From positions 1 through 64,000 of the forward strand of contig NZ_FOQO01000015.1 in the NCBI RefSeq assembly GCF_900113765.1: DNA of 64,000 bases, given 5' to 3'. Each line of letters begins with the position of its first letter. The stretch's first letter is position 1. Origin of the DNA: Parapedobacter indicus (GTDB lineage Bacteria; Bacteroidota; Bacteroidia; Sphingobacteriales; Sphingobacteriaceae). Both the position numbers and the translations under genes were made by a program. This document shows positions 25,259 to 34,734 of the stretch, one piece after another. The notes under the pieces were generated by a model. The model was not told the origin of the DNA and made no database searches. It saw nothing but the letters and a program-made list of their open reading frames with translations.

Positions 25259-26539
25259 TTATCGTTGTACCCAGCCGCGGATGGGACCTTCAACAAGTAA
25301 AAAATCAAGGTATTCAGCAATAACCTGTGTTTGCTTACCGGCTTCCAGTTTGGTAATCCGGGCAGCCGCTGTATCGGGCTGGGCATATAAAATACGCTGT
25401 TCGGCAAATTGCAAGGAGCGCAGCCGGCTCAGGGATGTCACTTGCTTTTGAGTAACGAAACGCTTGCTGGAATCTGGCATCGTTACACGGTATCCGTTGC
25501 GGTATGTGGCCTCGACGAATACCGGCATATGCCGTGAGGCGCCGGGAAAAAGCGGTTGACTGGCGCGCAATGTGTCTCCGTTGCGGGTGGTATCGGCTGA
25601 AATTTTTGGTGGTATAGATTTTCCCGGTTGCAGGAAAGGGAGTGGATCTAACGCGCCTCCCCTTCCATAGATGCCAAAATGCAGGTGTGGTGGCGTGGTC
25701 TTCGCATTTCCGGTATTTCCGATGAGTCCAAGCGTATCGCCCGCAATCACGGACTGTCCAGTGGTCACCAGTTGGCTATCCAGGTGGGCGTAGTACAAAC
25801 TTATTGAGCGGTTTTTGGGCCGTAGCCATATTACGTTCCCACCCAATCGGTTGGTGCCAATGCGAACAACGCCATCGGCGGCGGCAACAACGGGCGTATG
25901 GCGCGCAGCAAAGATATCGATACCTTCGTGTTTGCGGCTGCCGCCGTCCCGCGCATCGCCAAATACACTGCCAATGTGTTGCCGGACATCGGGCGTTACC
26001 GGGCTGGCCAGGGAAGCTTCCGCAGTAAGCCGAAGCCGGAATGACAGCTCGGCAAGCAGCTCCGGCTGTATACGTAGCAGGTATTGCCCATCCTGCCTGA
26101 CGTCCCAGGTCAGTGTCGCAGCGGTATCTGCGGAAATCAAATGTTTAGGTACAACAGCGGTATCAGGAGGGGCTTCAAAAAGATCGATGAACAATTGCAC
26201 ACTATCCAGGCTGTTTACCGTTACGTCGATGTGGATCCGTTCGCCCTGCCTTGCTGCAAACAAGTAGCCGATGGCGGTGGGTTTGTCGCTTGCTATGTAA
26301 GCGGATTCCTGGTGAGGGACTGTCACGGCCGTCGGATCGGCCAGGCTCTGTATCGAAGCTTGGAGCCATTGCTGATAAATCACACTGCTTTCAAGCCCCG
26401 CATTGCTGAGCTGTTTCAGGTAACGTTGATGCGGCGATTGGCTTTTGAAAAGCGTTCCGATAAATTGATCGCTGCATGCAGCTGAAAAGCCGATCAGCAA
26501 CAGGAGAGCATAGCGCATTGTGCAACGGGGGTTGTTCAT
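25259..26539 (-). CDS. M23 family metallopeptidase lipoprotein
   Basis: A 426-residue exported peptidase. The N-terminus is a lipoprotein signal ending FSAAC (Cys about 22). The M23 (LytM) domain spans about 195-300 with zinc motifs KHEGIDIFAARH and HLHFGIYG, plus the third His in YYAHLDSQL. The C-terminal 70 residues look like an SH3-type domain (VTSLSRLRSL ... AGKQTQVI). It should cut peptidoglycan cross-links in the periplasm. All catalytic residues are present. The first ATG or Met8 may be the start. Confidence 0.92.
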   Translation of the reverse strand: MNNPRCTMRYALLLLIGFSAACSDQFIGTLFKSQSPHQRYLKQLSNAGLESSVIYQQWLQASIQSLADPTAVTVPHQESAYIASDKPTAIGYLFAARQGERIHIDVTVNSLDSVQLFIDLFEAPPDTAVVPKHLISADTAATLTWDVRQDGQYLLRIQPELLAELSFRLRLTAEASLASPVTPDVRQHIGSVFGDARDGGSRKHEGIDIFAARHTPVVAAADGVVRIGTNRLGGNVIWLRPKNRSISLYYAHLDSQLVTTGQSVIAGDTLGLIGNTGNAKTTPPHLHFGIYGRGGALDPLPFLQPGKSIPPKISADTTRNGDTLRASQPLFPGASRHMPVFVEATYRNGYRVTMPDSSKRFVTQKQVTSLSRLRSLQFAEQRILYAQPDTAAARITKLEAGKQTQVIAEYLDFLLVEGPIRGWVQR

Positions 26540-26624
26540 ACTTTTAGTTACAAGGGTATCTGTTCATTTGTTTGTTTGCCTAACAATTTAGGCGTTGATT
26601 TGTATGTTTTAAAAACAATCCAAA

Positions 26625-27362
26625 ATGATAGAAACAACAGTAACCATCATTGGTTGTGGCGATGCTTTCGCCAGCGGGGGACAACTGCATACTTGCTTTT
26701 ATATTCAAGCCCCACATGCAACCCTGCTCCTGGATTGCGGTGCCACTGCATACTATGGAATAAAGAAACAGGGAATAAATCTGAATGATATAGATGCTAT
26801 CGTGATTTCTCATTTTCACGGCGATCATTTCGGAGGGGTGCCTTTCCTCTTACTGGAAGAGGCTGTCAGAAACAGGGAAAAACCACTAACTATTATCAGT
26901 CCGCCAACGGGAAAGGATCGGATTAAAAAACTGTTGAAACAACTATATCCGGGCAGTGAGGTATTGAATAAACTTAACCTGTTGTTCAAAACGTATATTC
27001 CGGACGGCGTATTGCAGGCTGATCATTTTGAGATAACGGCATTCCCCGTAGCACATACACCCAACACATTGCCCCATGGACTACGGATCGGTATCGCCGG
27101 GAAAATTATTGGATTTTCTGGGGATACGGCTTGGACGCCTATGCTGATCGAATTGGCCAGAGACGCCGATTTATTTATTTGTGAATGTAATTATTTCCAA
27201 TCGGAAATAAATGGGCATATGAATTACAAGACGTTATTGAACTATGACGACCAACTCTTGTACAAACAGTTGCTGCTTACCCACTTCGGTGAGGAGATGA
27301 TTCAATATCGCGATCAAGTTAACCATCCCTATGCATACGATGGGCTTAAAATTGCGCTGTAG
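26625..27362 (+). CDS. MBL-fold metallo-hydrolase
   Basis: A 245-residue cytoplasmic enzyme with the metallo-beta-lactamase motif SHFHGDHFGG at residues 62-71, further metal ligands in FPVAHTPN and GFSGDTAW, and a late His in LLTHFGEEM. It resembles the RNase Z/phosphodiesterase branch (YIQAPHATLLLDCGATAYYG) but lacks the tRNA exosite arm, so the substrate is unknown. It ends six bases from the convergent DUF421 gene. Confidence 0.88.
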   Translation: MIETTVTIIGCGDAFASGGQLHTCFYIQAPHATLLLDCGATAYYGIKKQGINLNDIDAIVISHFHGDHFGGVPFLLLEEAVRNREKPLTIISPPTGKDRIKKLLKQLYPGSEVLNKLNLLFKTYIPDGVLQADHFEITAFPVAHTPNTLPHGLRIGIAGKIIGFSGDTAWTPMLIELARDADLFICECNYFQSEINGHMNYKTLLNYDDQLLYKQLLLTHFGEEMIQYRDQVNHPYAYDGLKIAL

Positions 27363-27368
27363 TGCAGT

Positions 27369-28085
27369 TTAACTGATCCTTTTGCAATTGATCGCCTGAA
27401 CCCATTCGTGATGGTTGCAGCGGTTGCAATGATGGCGGCCGGACAGTAGTTGCTCCAGCGTACCGCAATAGATGCAGGCATACAACCCTTGGCGCTCGAT
27501 AAGACTGATGTGCTTCCGATAGGCATGGGGCAGAATCGGAAGTCCGTATTTCACTTCTTCATCCGGGAAGAAAAAGACGCTCATGCTGCCATTGGTTTCC
27601 AAAATAGCGGCCCGCACCTGGCCCAAGTGCTCCACCCCTTTATCACGCAGTTCGGCAAAAAATTCGTCCATGGAGAGACTGTCTTTGATGTCATCTTTGA
27701 TGACCATCACACTATCTTCGATGATGTATACCGGCTCGCCCTCTAGTATCCGCTCAAATCGCTCACTTTTGGCCATTAGCCAAGTAATCAGTCGGTAAAG
27801 GCCGATTGCCGTGGCACATACCAGCACGGTAGGTAAGAGTGCTACGTCGTCATAAAACATGGGATCGCCGGCAGCGGACCCCAAACTCAGAATAATGGCC
27901 AGCTCAAAGATCGACAGTTGCCGTACCCCCCGTTTTCCCGATAGCCGGAGAACAACCATGATAACGACAAACATAAACGTTGTGCGAAAGACAACTTCGA
28001 GGGCAAAGTGACCGTCGACGTCGTGAAAAAAAATACGTTCCCAATCCATGGTCTCTGAAAAGTATAAGTGCTGTTGTAAATACAA
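27369..28085 (-). CDS. DUF421 / YetF family membrane protein
   Basis: A 238-residue protein with three membrane spans (about 30-110) followed by the conserved cytoplasmic DUF421 domain (MDEFFAELRDKGVEHLGQVRAA, ETNGSMSVFF). In spore formers YetF relatives form the germination-related 5AF/2Duf complexes; in Bacteroidota the role is unknown. The C-terminus carries two CxxC-like pairs (CIYCGTLEQ, HHCNRCNHHE), suggesting a small zinc-binding tail, which is unusual for the family. Confidence 0.88.
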   Translation of the reverse strand: MYLQQHLYFSETMDWERIFFHDVDGHFALEVVFRTTFMFVVIMVVLRLSGKRGVRQLSIFELAIILSLGSAAGDPMFYDDVALLPTVLVCATAIGLYRLITWLMAKSERFERILEGEPVYIIEDSVMVIKDDIKDSLSMDEFFAELRDKGVEHLGQVRAAILETNGSMSVFFFPDEEVKYGLPILPHAYRKHISLIERQGLYACIYCGTLEQLLSGRHHCNRCNHHEWVQAINCKRIS

Positions 28086-28202
28086 TTTGCTGCAATGAAA
28101 TGTTTTCTTGCAAACTCGTCAACAATTGTAGGAGATGGCTGTTGAAGATAATAAGCGGTCGCATCGACGGCTTATTTTGGTTGAACGCTTAACGAAAAAA
28201 TT

Positions 28203-29357
28203 ATGACAACGTTAACTGAAAAACAACTTGATACACTGATGAGATATCACGAAGGGCCTGTTTTCTCGGTGTATATGCCCACCCATCGCACTCATCCGGA
28301 TAATGCACAAGACCCGGAAATGTTCAGAAAACTGGTCGAACAATTTGATTCCATAAAGGCTGAGTATATACGGGATAAAGGTATTCAAAGCATTTTTTCC
28401 AACTTTGAAGCATTAGCCGATGATTATCGGTTTTGGCAGCATACGAAAGATGGACTGGCAGTATTTGCAACACGGGATTCTTTCGATGTATATCGATTGC
28501 ATACACCGGTACAGCCACTGGCAATCGCGGCAGACAGCGCCCACACAAAACCTTTATTGAAATACCTGCAAAGTAGTGATCGTTATCATGTATTGGTGCT
28601 TAGTACCAATACCGCGCAGTTGTTTGAAGGCGACCGGTACCAACTGGATGAAATCAATTTATCTCAGGAAGAGGTTCCTGAATCAATGATTGACGCATTG
28701 GACCATGAATTACGCGATTTACATGCTACCCTCGCTGCATACCATACTGCCACCGGCGAGAAATGGGATGTGGCACAGAACCACGGATTAAAAAAAACGG
28801 ATGTAGATAACGATATCGAGCAATTTTTCAGAGCAGTTGATAGGGGAGTCATGGCCAGGTATTCAACTCCTACACGGCTTCCGCTGATTCTGGCTTCGCT
28901 CCCTGAACACCAACACCTATTCCGTCGGCTGAGCCGAAATAGACAGCTCTTGGAAGAAGGAATAAAAATCAATGCTGCGGCATTACCCAAGGAGGCACTT
29001 CGGGATGCTGCCTGGCAGGTGTTTGAACCCTACTACAACAAACGCTTGAATCATATTATCGGCGAATATAGGCAAGCTACCACCAAAGGAATGGGCGCCG
29101 ACCAACTAGAAGAAGTTGTCAAAGATGCCTTTGACGGCAAGGTAGCAACCTTGCTGTTGGAGGAAAACCGCATTATCCGCGGACGCATCGTTGATCGTGA
29201 CAATGTGCAATATGATACAGACGAAACGCTCGGTGCTGTCGATGACGTGCTCGACGACCTCGCCGAACTGGTATTGCGTCAAGGCGGTGAAGTATGGGTA
29301 ATCCCGAAAGACAAAATGCCGTCAGAGACAGGGGCTGCATCGATTAACCGGTTTTAA
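28203..29357 (+). CDS. baeRF-family (release-factor-like) protein
   Basis: A 384-residue protein resembling the bacterial archaeo-eukaryotic release factor (baeRF) families: an N-terminal domain starting LRYHEGPVFSVYMPTHRT-like, a central part YHVLVLSTNTAQLFEGDRY, and a C-terminal L7Ae-like domain with TLLLEENRIIRGRIVDRD and VLDDLAELVLRQGGEVWVIP. Members are thought to act on stalled ribosomes or related RNA processes, but the proof is thin. Its stop overlaps the phospholipase start by one base, so the two are coupled. Confidence 0.78.
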   Translation: MTTLTEKQLDTLMRYHEGPVFSVYMPTHRTHPDNAQDPEMFRKLVEQFDSIKAEYIRDKGIQSIFSNFEALADDYRFWQHTKDGLAVFATRDSFDVYRLHTPVQPLAIAADSAHTKPLLKYLQSSDRYHVLVLSTNTAQLFEGDRYQLDEINLSQEEVPESMIDALDHELRDLHATLAAYHTATGEKWDVAQNHGLKKTDVDNDIEQFFRAVDRGVMARYSTPTRLPLILASLPEHQHLFRRLSRNRQLLEEGIKINAAALPKEALRDAAWQVFEPYYNKRLNHIIGEYRQATTKGMGADQLEEVVKDAFDGKVATLLLEENRIIRGRIVDRDNVQYDTDETLGAVDDVLDDLAELVLRQGGEVWVIPKDKMPSETGAASINRF

Positions 29358-30544
29358 TGACTGCTGATCCGGCACTGGATTATTTTCCAAATCACAAAGT
29401 TCGGTTGCTAACCGGCGGAGAGACTTTTTTTTCGTTGCTTATCCAGCTTATCGGGCAGGCGCAGAAAAGTATACACTTACAGGTATATATCTATGAAGCA
29501 GACGAAACGGGACAGCTGGTAGCGGATGCATTAATCGCTGCGGCCAAACGTGGGGTAGACGTCTATGTGTTGGTTGACGGTTATGGCTCGCAGCGGCTGA
29601 AAAAGTCGTTCACGTCCCGGTTTGATGCGCACGGTGTGCACTTCCGAGTTTTTGAACCGCTATTTAAAAGCAAACATTTTTACATCGGCCGCAGGATGCA
29701 CCAGAAGTTGCTCGTGGTGGATGCCCGTTATGCCGCGGTGACGGGCGCAAATATTGGCGATCGGTACAACGACAAGCCGGGGCAGCCCGCGTGGCTCGAT
29801 TTTGCGCTGTGCGTGGAAGGGAGAATCGCTCAAAAACTCTGTGAATTGTGCTGGACAATGTGGAAGAATTTTCAGCGAATCAGAAATATGCCCGAACGAT
29901 GCCAGCCTTCCGTCGGCCGGATAAATTTTGGTCATGAGCATAGCTGTGCGGTCCGCATGCGGCGTAACGATTGGGTGCGTCGCAAATCCGAAATTACCCG
30001 CACCTATCGGGAGATTTTCCAGAAGGCCCGTGAGAAAGTGATTCTGGTGTCCAGCTACTTTCTGCCTGGCACCACCGTCCGCAGGGACATGACTATGGCG
30101 GTAAAGCGCGGTGTTAAGATACAACTGGTCGTTTGCAGTCGAATGGATGTCCCGCTTGTAAAAGATGCGGAACGGTCGATGTATGAATGGCTTCTCCGAC
30201 ACGGAATGGAGATCTATGAATATACGGGCGATATGCTTCATGGTAAGCTCGCTACCTGCGACGATGAGTGGATGACCATCGGTTCATTCAACGTGAACGA
30301 CCTGAGCGCACGTGTCAGTGTGGAATTAAACCTGGACGTGCGGGGCAAGGCTTTTGTGCGGCAGGTAATCCGTGAGTTAACGGATCTTATGGATACCCAT
30401 TGTCTGCGCGTGAGCGCGCAGGAGTTTGCAGCTAAAAGTACCCTTGTAAACCGGCTATTTCGTTGGGTAGCATTTAAAATTTTGCGCTTTATCTTCTTCT
30501 TGGGGACCTTCTATATGAAGCAGGAAAAGTACGGTAAAAGCTGA
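29357..30544 (+). CDS. Phospholipase D / cardiolipin synthase family protein
   Basis: A 395-residue enzyme with two HKD motifs: MHQKLLVVDARYAAVTGAN around residue 114 and LHGKLATCDDEWMTIGSFN around 294. This is the cardiolipin synthase ClsB-like layout without N-terminal membrane spans, though a C-terminal hydrophobic segment (FKILRFIFFLGTFYM) may anchor it. It transfers phosphatidyl groups or cuts phosphodiester bonds. Translation is coupled to the baeRF gene through TAATG. Confidence 0.9.
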   Translation: MTADPALDYFPNHKVRLLTGGETFFSLLIQLIGQAQKSIHLQVYIYEADETGQLVADALIAAAKRGVDVYVLVDGYGSQRLKKSFTSRFDAHGVHFRVFEPLFKSKHFYIGRRMHQKLLVVDARYAAVTGANIGDRYNDKPGQPAWLDFALCVEGRIAQKLCELCWTMWKNFQRIRNMPERCQPSVGRINFGHEHSCAVRMRRNDWVRRKSEITRTYREIFQKAREKVILVSSYFLPGTTVRRDMTMAVKRGVKIQLVVCSRMDVPLVKDAERSMYEWLLRHGMEIYEYTGDMLHGKLATCDDEWMTIGSFNVNDLSARVSVELNLDVRGKAFVRQVIRELTDLMDTHCLRVSAQEFAAKSTLVNRLFRWVAFKILRFIFFLGTFYMKQEKYGKS

Positions 30545-30643
30545 TATTGAAATTTTTCAAACAAATGGCCGCCATTGATTGTCAACCTCGTAGAAATGGC
30601 CCCTGAAAGGTCACCCACATTCGTTAATAGAAAAGATAATATT

Positions 30644-31105
30644 ATGGAAGATTTGAAAAAAACCGCAGAAGTGCTGAATGATTTGATCAGGATAAACAAC
30701 GATCGGATCGCAGGTTACGAAAAGGCGATTGCGGAATTGCCAGTTGCTGATGTTGATCTTAAAGCGCTCTTCAATAGTTTAATCGAGCAAAGCGAGCGTT
30801 TAAAAACAGAACTGCAGCAACACATCAGCGCATGGGAAAATAAGGTAGAAGACGAGACAACCACCTCGGGAAAAGTATATCGTATGTGGATGGATGTCAA
30901 ACAAACATTTGCGATGGACGATCGGAAAGCCGTTTTAGAAAGCTGCGAATACGGGGAAGACGCCGCACAAAAAGCCTACCGCGAAGCAGAAAAAGAGGAA
31001 GACATAACGACGCCGGCACGAGCACTCATTGCCAATCAAAAGACGCAATTACGGGCATCTCACGATCATATTAAGCAACTGAGAGATCGTGAGAAAGTCG
31101 GATAG
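30644..31105 (+). CDS. DUF2383 / PA2169-family four-helix protein, copy 1
   Basis: A 153-residue protein from ATG 30644; the upstream in-frame extension lacks family similarity. It has the typical start LKKTAEVLNDLIRINNDRIA, a ferritin-like helical pattern and the mid-motif GKVYRMWMDVKQTFAMDD. Members are stress-associated and resemble ferritin-like bundles; metal binding is unproven. It is the first of three tandem paralogues, and the best match to the family. Confidence 0.88.
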   Translation: MEDLKKTAEVLNDLIRINNDRIAGYEKAIAELPVADVDLKALFNSLIEQSERLKTELQQHISAWENKVEDETTTSGKVYRMWMDVKQTFAMDDRKAVLESCEYGEDAAQKAYREAEKEEDITTPARALIANQKTQLRASHDHIKQLRDREKVG

Positions 31106-31149
31106 GTGTGCATCCAACAAAAATAATCAACACATAATTCCAATAGCGT

Positions 31150-31635
31150 ATGGAAAACCTAAAAACAACAACGGAATGCCTCCAGGATTTGGTGGCATTC
31201 CATAGTGAACGAATCAACGGCTATCAAGCGTTACTCAACCGACTTACGGCCGATGAACATCATTTGACCACGTTATTCGAGGCCTTCATCAAACAAAGTA
31301 TCAAAATGAAGCTTGAATTATTGGACATGGGAGTCCAATGTGGTTTGGAAGAAACACAATTGACAGCCAGCGGGCAATTCGGCCTGGCTTGGTCAGTAGT
31401 CAAGGCAGTTTTTTCCAGTAGAATGCCGAGTTATGCGCTCGATAAATGCCGGTCTGGAGAGAATGCATTATTAATCGCCTATCACAGTGTTGAGGGAACC
31501 GACGGATTACAGCCGTCATTGCGTGCATTGGTAAATCAACAAAAACGAGAAGTGATTGCTGCGCGTGACTGGATTTCGCATTTCGAACGGTTTTGTAGCC
31601 ACTCGGTTCGACAGCAGTTAGCCGCTGTATCTTGA
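31150..31635 (+). CDS. DUF2383-like four-helix protein, copy 2
   Basis: A 161-residue paralogue of the preceding protein. It shares the start pattern LKTTTECLQDLVAFHSERIN and the central QFGLAWSVVKAVFSSR, but the acidic residues expected along the helices are fewer and the sequence is much diverged. It lies 44 bases downstream in the same direction. A specialised or relaxed function is likely. Confidence 0.75.
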   Translation: MENLKTTTECLQDLVAFHSERINGYQALLNRLTADEHHLTTLFEAFIKQSIKMKLELLDMGVQCGLEETQLTASGQFGLAWSVVKAVFSSRMPSYALDKCRSGENALLIAYHSVEGTDGLQPSLRALVNQQKREVIAARDWISHFERFCSHSVRQQLAAVS

Positions 31636-31660
31636 CTATTAGGCTTTGACGACCCATAGT

Positions 31661-32122
31661 ATGGATCAGCTGTGTACTACATTGGAAATAATCAACGATC
31701 TGATTGAGGTAAACGGTCAACGGATATGGAATTATCAGGTGGTATTTAAAGGATTTAATGGTGACCCCGATTTGGAATTATACGGGGTTTTTGAACAAAT
31801 TGTGGATCAGGGCCAGCGCTTCCAGGAAGCGTTGGAACTCCAATTTGTCGCATTGGCACACGATCTTCCAAATAGAGGATATCCAAACGGGACGATACTC
31901 CGGACCTGGGAGGTCGTTAAAGCCTTATTTCGCAGTACATCTTCCCTGCCGATTAGCCTTGTTTTTGATAAAGGTGAACGTGCAATGCTCAAGGCTTATC
32001 AGTATGCTGAAAAACATATTTATGGAACATCTTCACAGAAAATCATTGCTGGTCAACAGCGCGAACTCGTAGCATTTTATCGCCAATATAAATCATTATA
32101 CAAAGACCGGCAATTCGTCTAA
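31661..32122 (+). CDS. DUF2383-like four-helix protein, copy 3
   Basis: A 153-residue protein from ATG 31661, again starting with the family pattern LEIINDLIEVNGQRIWNYQ and containing GTILRTWEVVKALFRST. It is the most diverged of the three. It starts 25 bases after copy 2, so the three genes probably form one transcript. Confidence 0.7.
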   Translation: MDQLCTTLEIINDLIEVNGQRIWNYQVVFKGFNGDPDLELYGVFEQIVDQGQRFQEALELQFVALAHDLPNRGYPNGTILRTWEVVKALFRSTSSLPISLVFDKGERAMLKAYQYAEKHIYGTSSQKIIAGQQRELVAFYRQYKSLYKDRQFV

Positions 32123-32209
32123 TGGTCTCTACTCGCTCACGGTTATCAATCAACCTTCGGAATACTTTTTTGCGTTTTTATAAACATTTAGCCATCGATT
32201 AGTTAATAT

Positions 32210-32231
32210 GTACAAGACAATTGTACCTTTG
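32210..32231 (+). promoter_or_regulatory. Promoter with inverted repeat before the PAS/GAF kinase
   Basis: GTACAA (32210-32215) and TTGTAC (32221-32226) form a 6-5-6 inverted repeat overlapping TACCTTTG (32224-32231), a Bacteroidota -7 element. The start codon of the kinase is 60 bases further. The palindrome could be the operator of a regulator blocking this promoter. Confidence 0.5.
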
Positions 32232-32290
32232 TTTTTTCACACAAGAGTGTTGGCAATTGAATCCTCAATCTGAGAGAGCAGTTTGTTTAA

Positions 32291-34276
32291 ATGAAAGAAT
32301 TAGATGCTGTAGACGACTCAATCTTTACGGAGTTATTTTTGGCTTCGCCTGTAGCAAGCTATATTTGCAACCGTACCGGACACATTGTTGCATTCAATGA
32401 AGCCGCAGCATTACTTTGGGGGTGCCGGCCGGAAATAGGCGAAGCTAAATGGTCTGGAGCAGTTGCTATTTACGATCCAGGCGGACGCGCTATCCCCGTG
32501 AAGGAAAGTCCGATGGCGATGGTGTTGGAAGGGGATGAAAATGCCGCTGATGTGGAGTTGATTATCGAGCGCGCCGATGGTACACGGCGACATGTGTTGG
32601 TTTTCCCCAAACCTATCCGGTCCTCCGAAGGTCATTTAATAGGTGGTCACAATACGCTGGTTGATATTACGGATTACAAACAGTATGAAGAAAGACAGGA
32701 AATACTTTCTGAAATTGTCCAGTCGTCCAACGATGCAATTGTCAGCAAAAATCTCAACGGTATCATCCTAAGCTGGAACAAGGGCGCTCAGCGTATTTTC
32801 GGTTATGCTGAAAGTGAAATTGTCGGTAAATCGGTGGAAACACTGATCCCCAGTTACCTCAAAAACGAAGAACAAATGATTCTTCATGAAATTAGCGAGG
32901 GAAGAAAAGTAGATCAGTACCAGACGATACGAGTGACCAAATCTGGAAAAGAAATTCCGGTATCCCTCACGATATCGCCCATGCGTAATAAGCAGGGGCA
33001 AATTGTGGGAGCCTCGAAAATCGCGCGGGATATCTCGGATCAGATTCAGCGCGAACAAACCATCCAATTTCATGAACAGCAGCTGGAAACCTTACATGCA
33101 ATCGGAAGGGTGATTTCCGAAAAGCTGGATACTTCCTCTATTATCCAAACGGTCATCAATTCAACGACGCATCTGATAGCTGCTGACGTAGGACTTTGTT
33201 TTTATCGGGTAACAGATGAAGAAGGCCGGTCAACGCTGTCTGTTTCTGCAGCTACGCATGAAACCGCCCTACATCTGGACGAACATCGTATCGACTTGGA
33301 AGATGGCGTTATCCATGCTATTTTTTCGGGTGAAGATGCAGTTCGGGTTGACGATGTGTGTGAAACTCCATACATTCTTTCCCTGTTTGACCTGCCAATG
33401 AATCCGGAAATACCCCCGATCCGCCATTGCTTGGCCATTCCCATCCGGTCTGCCGATAAACTATTGATTGGCGCCATGTTTTTTGGATATTCTCGGCTGG
33501 ATGTGTTCAACAACGCCGACGAAGACATGATGAGAAGCATCGCATCGCTCGTTGCCGTAACCTTGGATAATGCACGGCTTTTTGAGGAAGTGAATGCGTT
33601 GAATCTCAAGAAAAACGAATTTATCGCATTGGCGAGTCACGAACTCAAAACCCCCTTGACCACAACAAAAGGGTATCTTCAGATACTGGAACGATCAGAA
33701 ATTGACCAAGTGGGCCGACGTTTCCTTACCAAAGCGTTAAAACAATTGGAACGTATCAATGCATTGATTTCCGAGCTATTGGACATCTCAAAGATTGAGG
33801 CGGGTAAGCTAAGTTTTCATATGGAGACTTTTGACTTGGGTGAACTGATACTTGACATTGTGGAGACGTTTCATTTTAGCAGCCGAACTCATACGATTTT
33901 TGTCAACAACGCGCAGGGAAATTACCTGGTTGAGGCCGATAGGCAACGGATGGAACAAGTAATGATTAATTTGATTACCAACGCGATAAAATATTCACCG
34001 GACGCAAACAATGTTCACATAACGCTTGAGTCGTCTCTCTTGGAAGTGAGTGTACAGGTAACAGACGAAGGAATGGGGTTGGGCCACGACCAGCAGGAAA
34101 AAGTTTTTACCCGGTTCTATCAAGTTGAAGGAACATCGAAAATGGCGGGGTTAGGTCTTGGATTGTATCTCAGCAAAGAGATTATTGATCGACATGGTGG
34201 ATATATCGGTGTCAATAGCCGGTTAGGAAAGGGTTCAACCTTCTATTTTTCGATACCCCGGCGCCAAAATCAATAG
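32291..34276 (+). CDS. PAS/GAF sensor histidine kinase
   Basis: A 661-residue soluble kinase. Two PAS units (about 10-130 and 135-255, the second ending GASKIARDIS), a GAF domain (about 270-425), HisKA motif ASHELKTPLTTTKGYLQIL (about 450) and ATPase domain with LITNAIKYSPDANNVHI and GLGLGLYLSKEII. The second PAS to the end closely parallels the kinase at 17966. It is followed three bases later by a single-domain response regulator, its likely partner. Confidence 0.93.
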   Translation: MKELDAVDDSIFTELFLASPVASYICNRTGHIVAFNEAAALLWGCRPEIGEAKWSGAVAIYDPGGRAIPVKESPMAMVLEGDENAADVELIIERADGTRRHVLVFPKPIRSSEGHLIGGHNTLVDITDYKQYEERQEILSEIVQSSNDAIVSKNLNGIILSWNKGAQRIFGYAESEIVGKSVETLIPSYLKNEEQMILHEISEGRKVDQYQTIRVTKSGKEIPVSLTISPMRNKQGQIVGASKIARDISDQIQREQTIQFHEQQLETLHAIGRVISEKLDTSSIIQTVINSTTHLIAADVGLCFYRVTDEEGRSTLSVSAATHETALHLDEHRIDLEDGVIHAIFSGEDAVRVDDVCETPYILSLFDLPMNPEIPPIRHCLAIPIRSADKLLIGAMFFGYSRLDVFNNADEDMMRSIASLVAVTLDNARLFEEVNALNLKKNEFIALASHELKTPLTTTKGYLQILERSEIDQVGRRFLTKALKQLERINALISELLDISKIEAGKLSFHMETFDLGELILDIVETFHFSSRTHTIFVNNAQGNYLVEADRQRMEQVMINLITNAIKYSPDANNVHITLESSLLEVSVQVTDEGMGLGHDQQEKVFTRFYQVEGTSKMAGLGLGLYLSKEIIDRHGGYIGVNSRLGKGSTFYFSIPRRQNQ

Positions 34277-34279
34277 CTT

Positions 34280-34642
34280 ATGAAAAAAAAAATCTACGTT
34301 TTGGAAGACGATGCCGATATTGGCGAGCTGATCGCTTTTCTTCTCACAGAGCAAGGCTATGAGGTTTCGGTATTTAGTACAATTGCGTCGTTCAGGCAGT
34401 ATGCGAATCATAACCCATTACCTGCACTACTGATCATTGATGTGATGTTGCCGGATGGAAACGGGTTGGATGTCTGTAAGGAATGGAAAACCGCCGCAAC
34501 TACACAGTCTATTCCGATACTGGTTATGTCTGCGTATGAAGATTATCGGCACGACAACCGGGCTCAGGATGCAGACGGTTTTATTAGCAAACCCTTTGAT
34601 ATTAAATCATTTTTAGTGGACGTAAAGGCTCAGCTTAGCTAG
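34280..34642 (+). CDS. Single-domain response regulator
   Basis: A 120-residue receiver with acidic residues in YVLEDDADI, phosphoacceptor Asp54 in IIDVMLPDGNG and Lys104 in SKPFD. There is no output domain. It begins three bases after the PAS/GAF kinase and is similar to the receiver at 17024, down to the MLPDGNG and KPFD segments, so the two kinase-receiver sets share descent. Confidence 0.92.
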   Translation: MKKKIYVLEDDADIGELIAFLLTEQGYEVSVFSTIASFRQYANHNPLPALLIIDVMLPDGNGLDVCKEWKTAATTQSIPILVMSAYEDYRHDNRAQDADGFISKPFDIKSFLVDVKAQLS

Positions 34643-34734
34643 CTTGAAAAAATGCCCCGCTTTGCACCAGTAGTGTACGCTGTGCTGTTGTGATGGAAAA
34701 GGCGCAAAGGGGGCTGGGGTTCTTCATACGGTTC

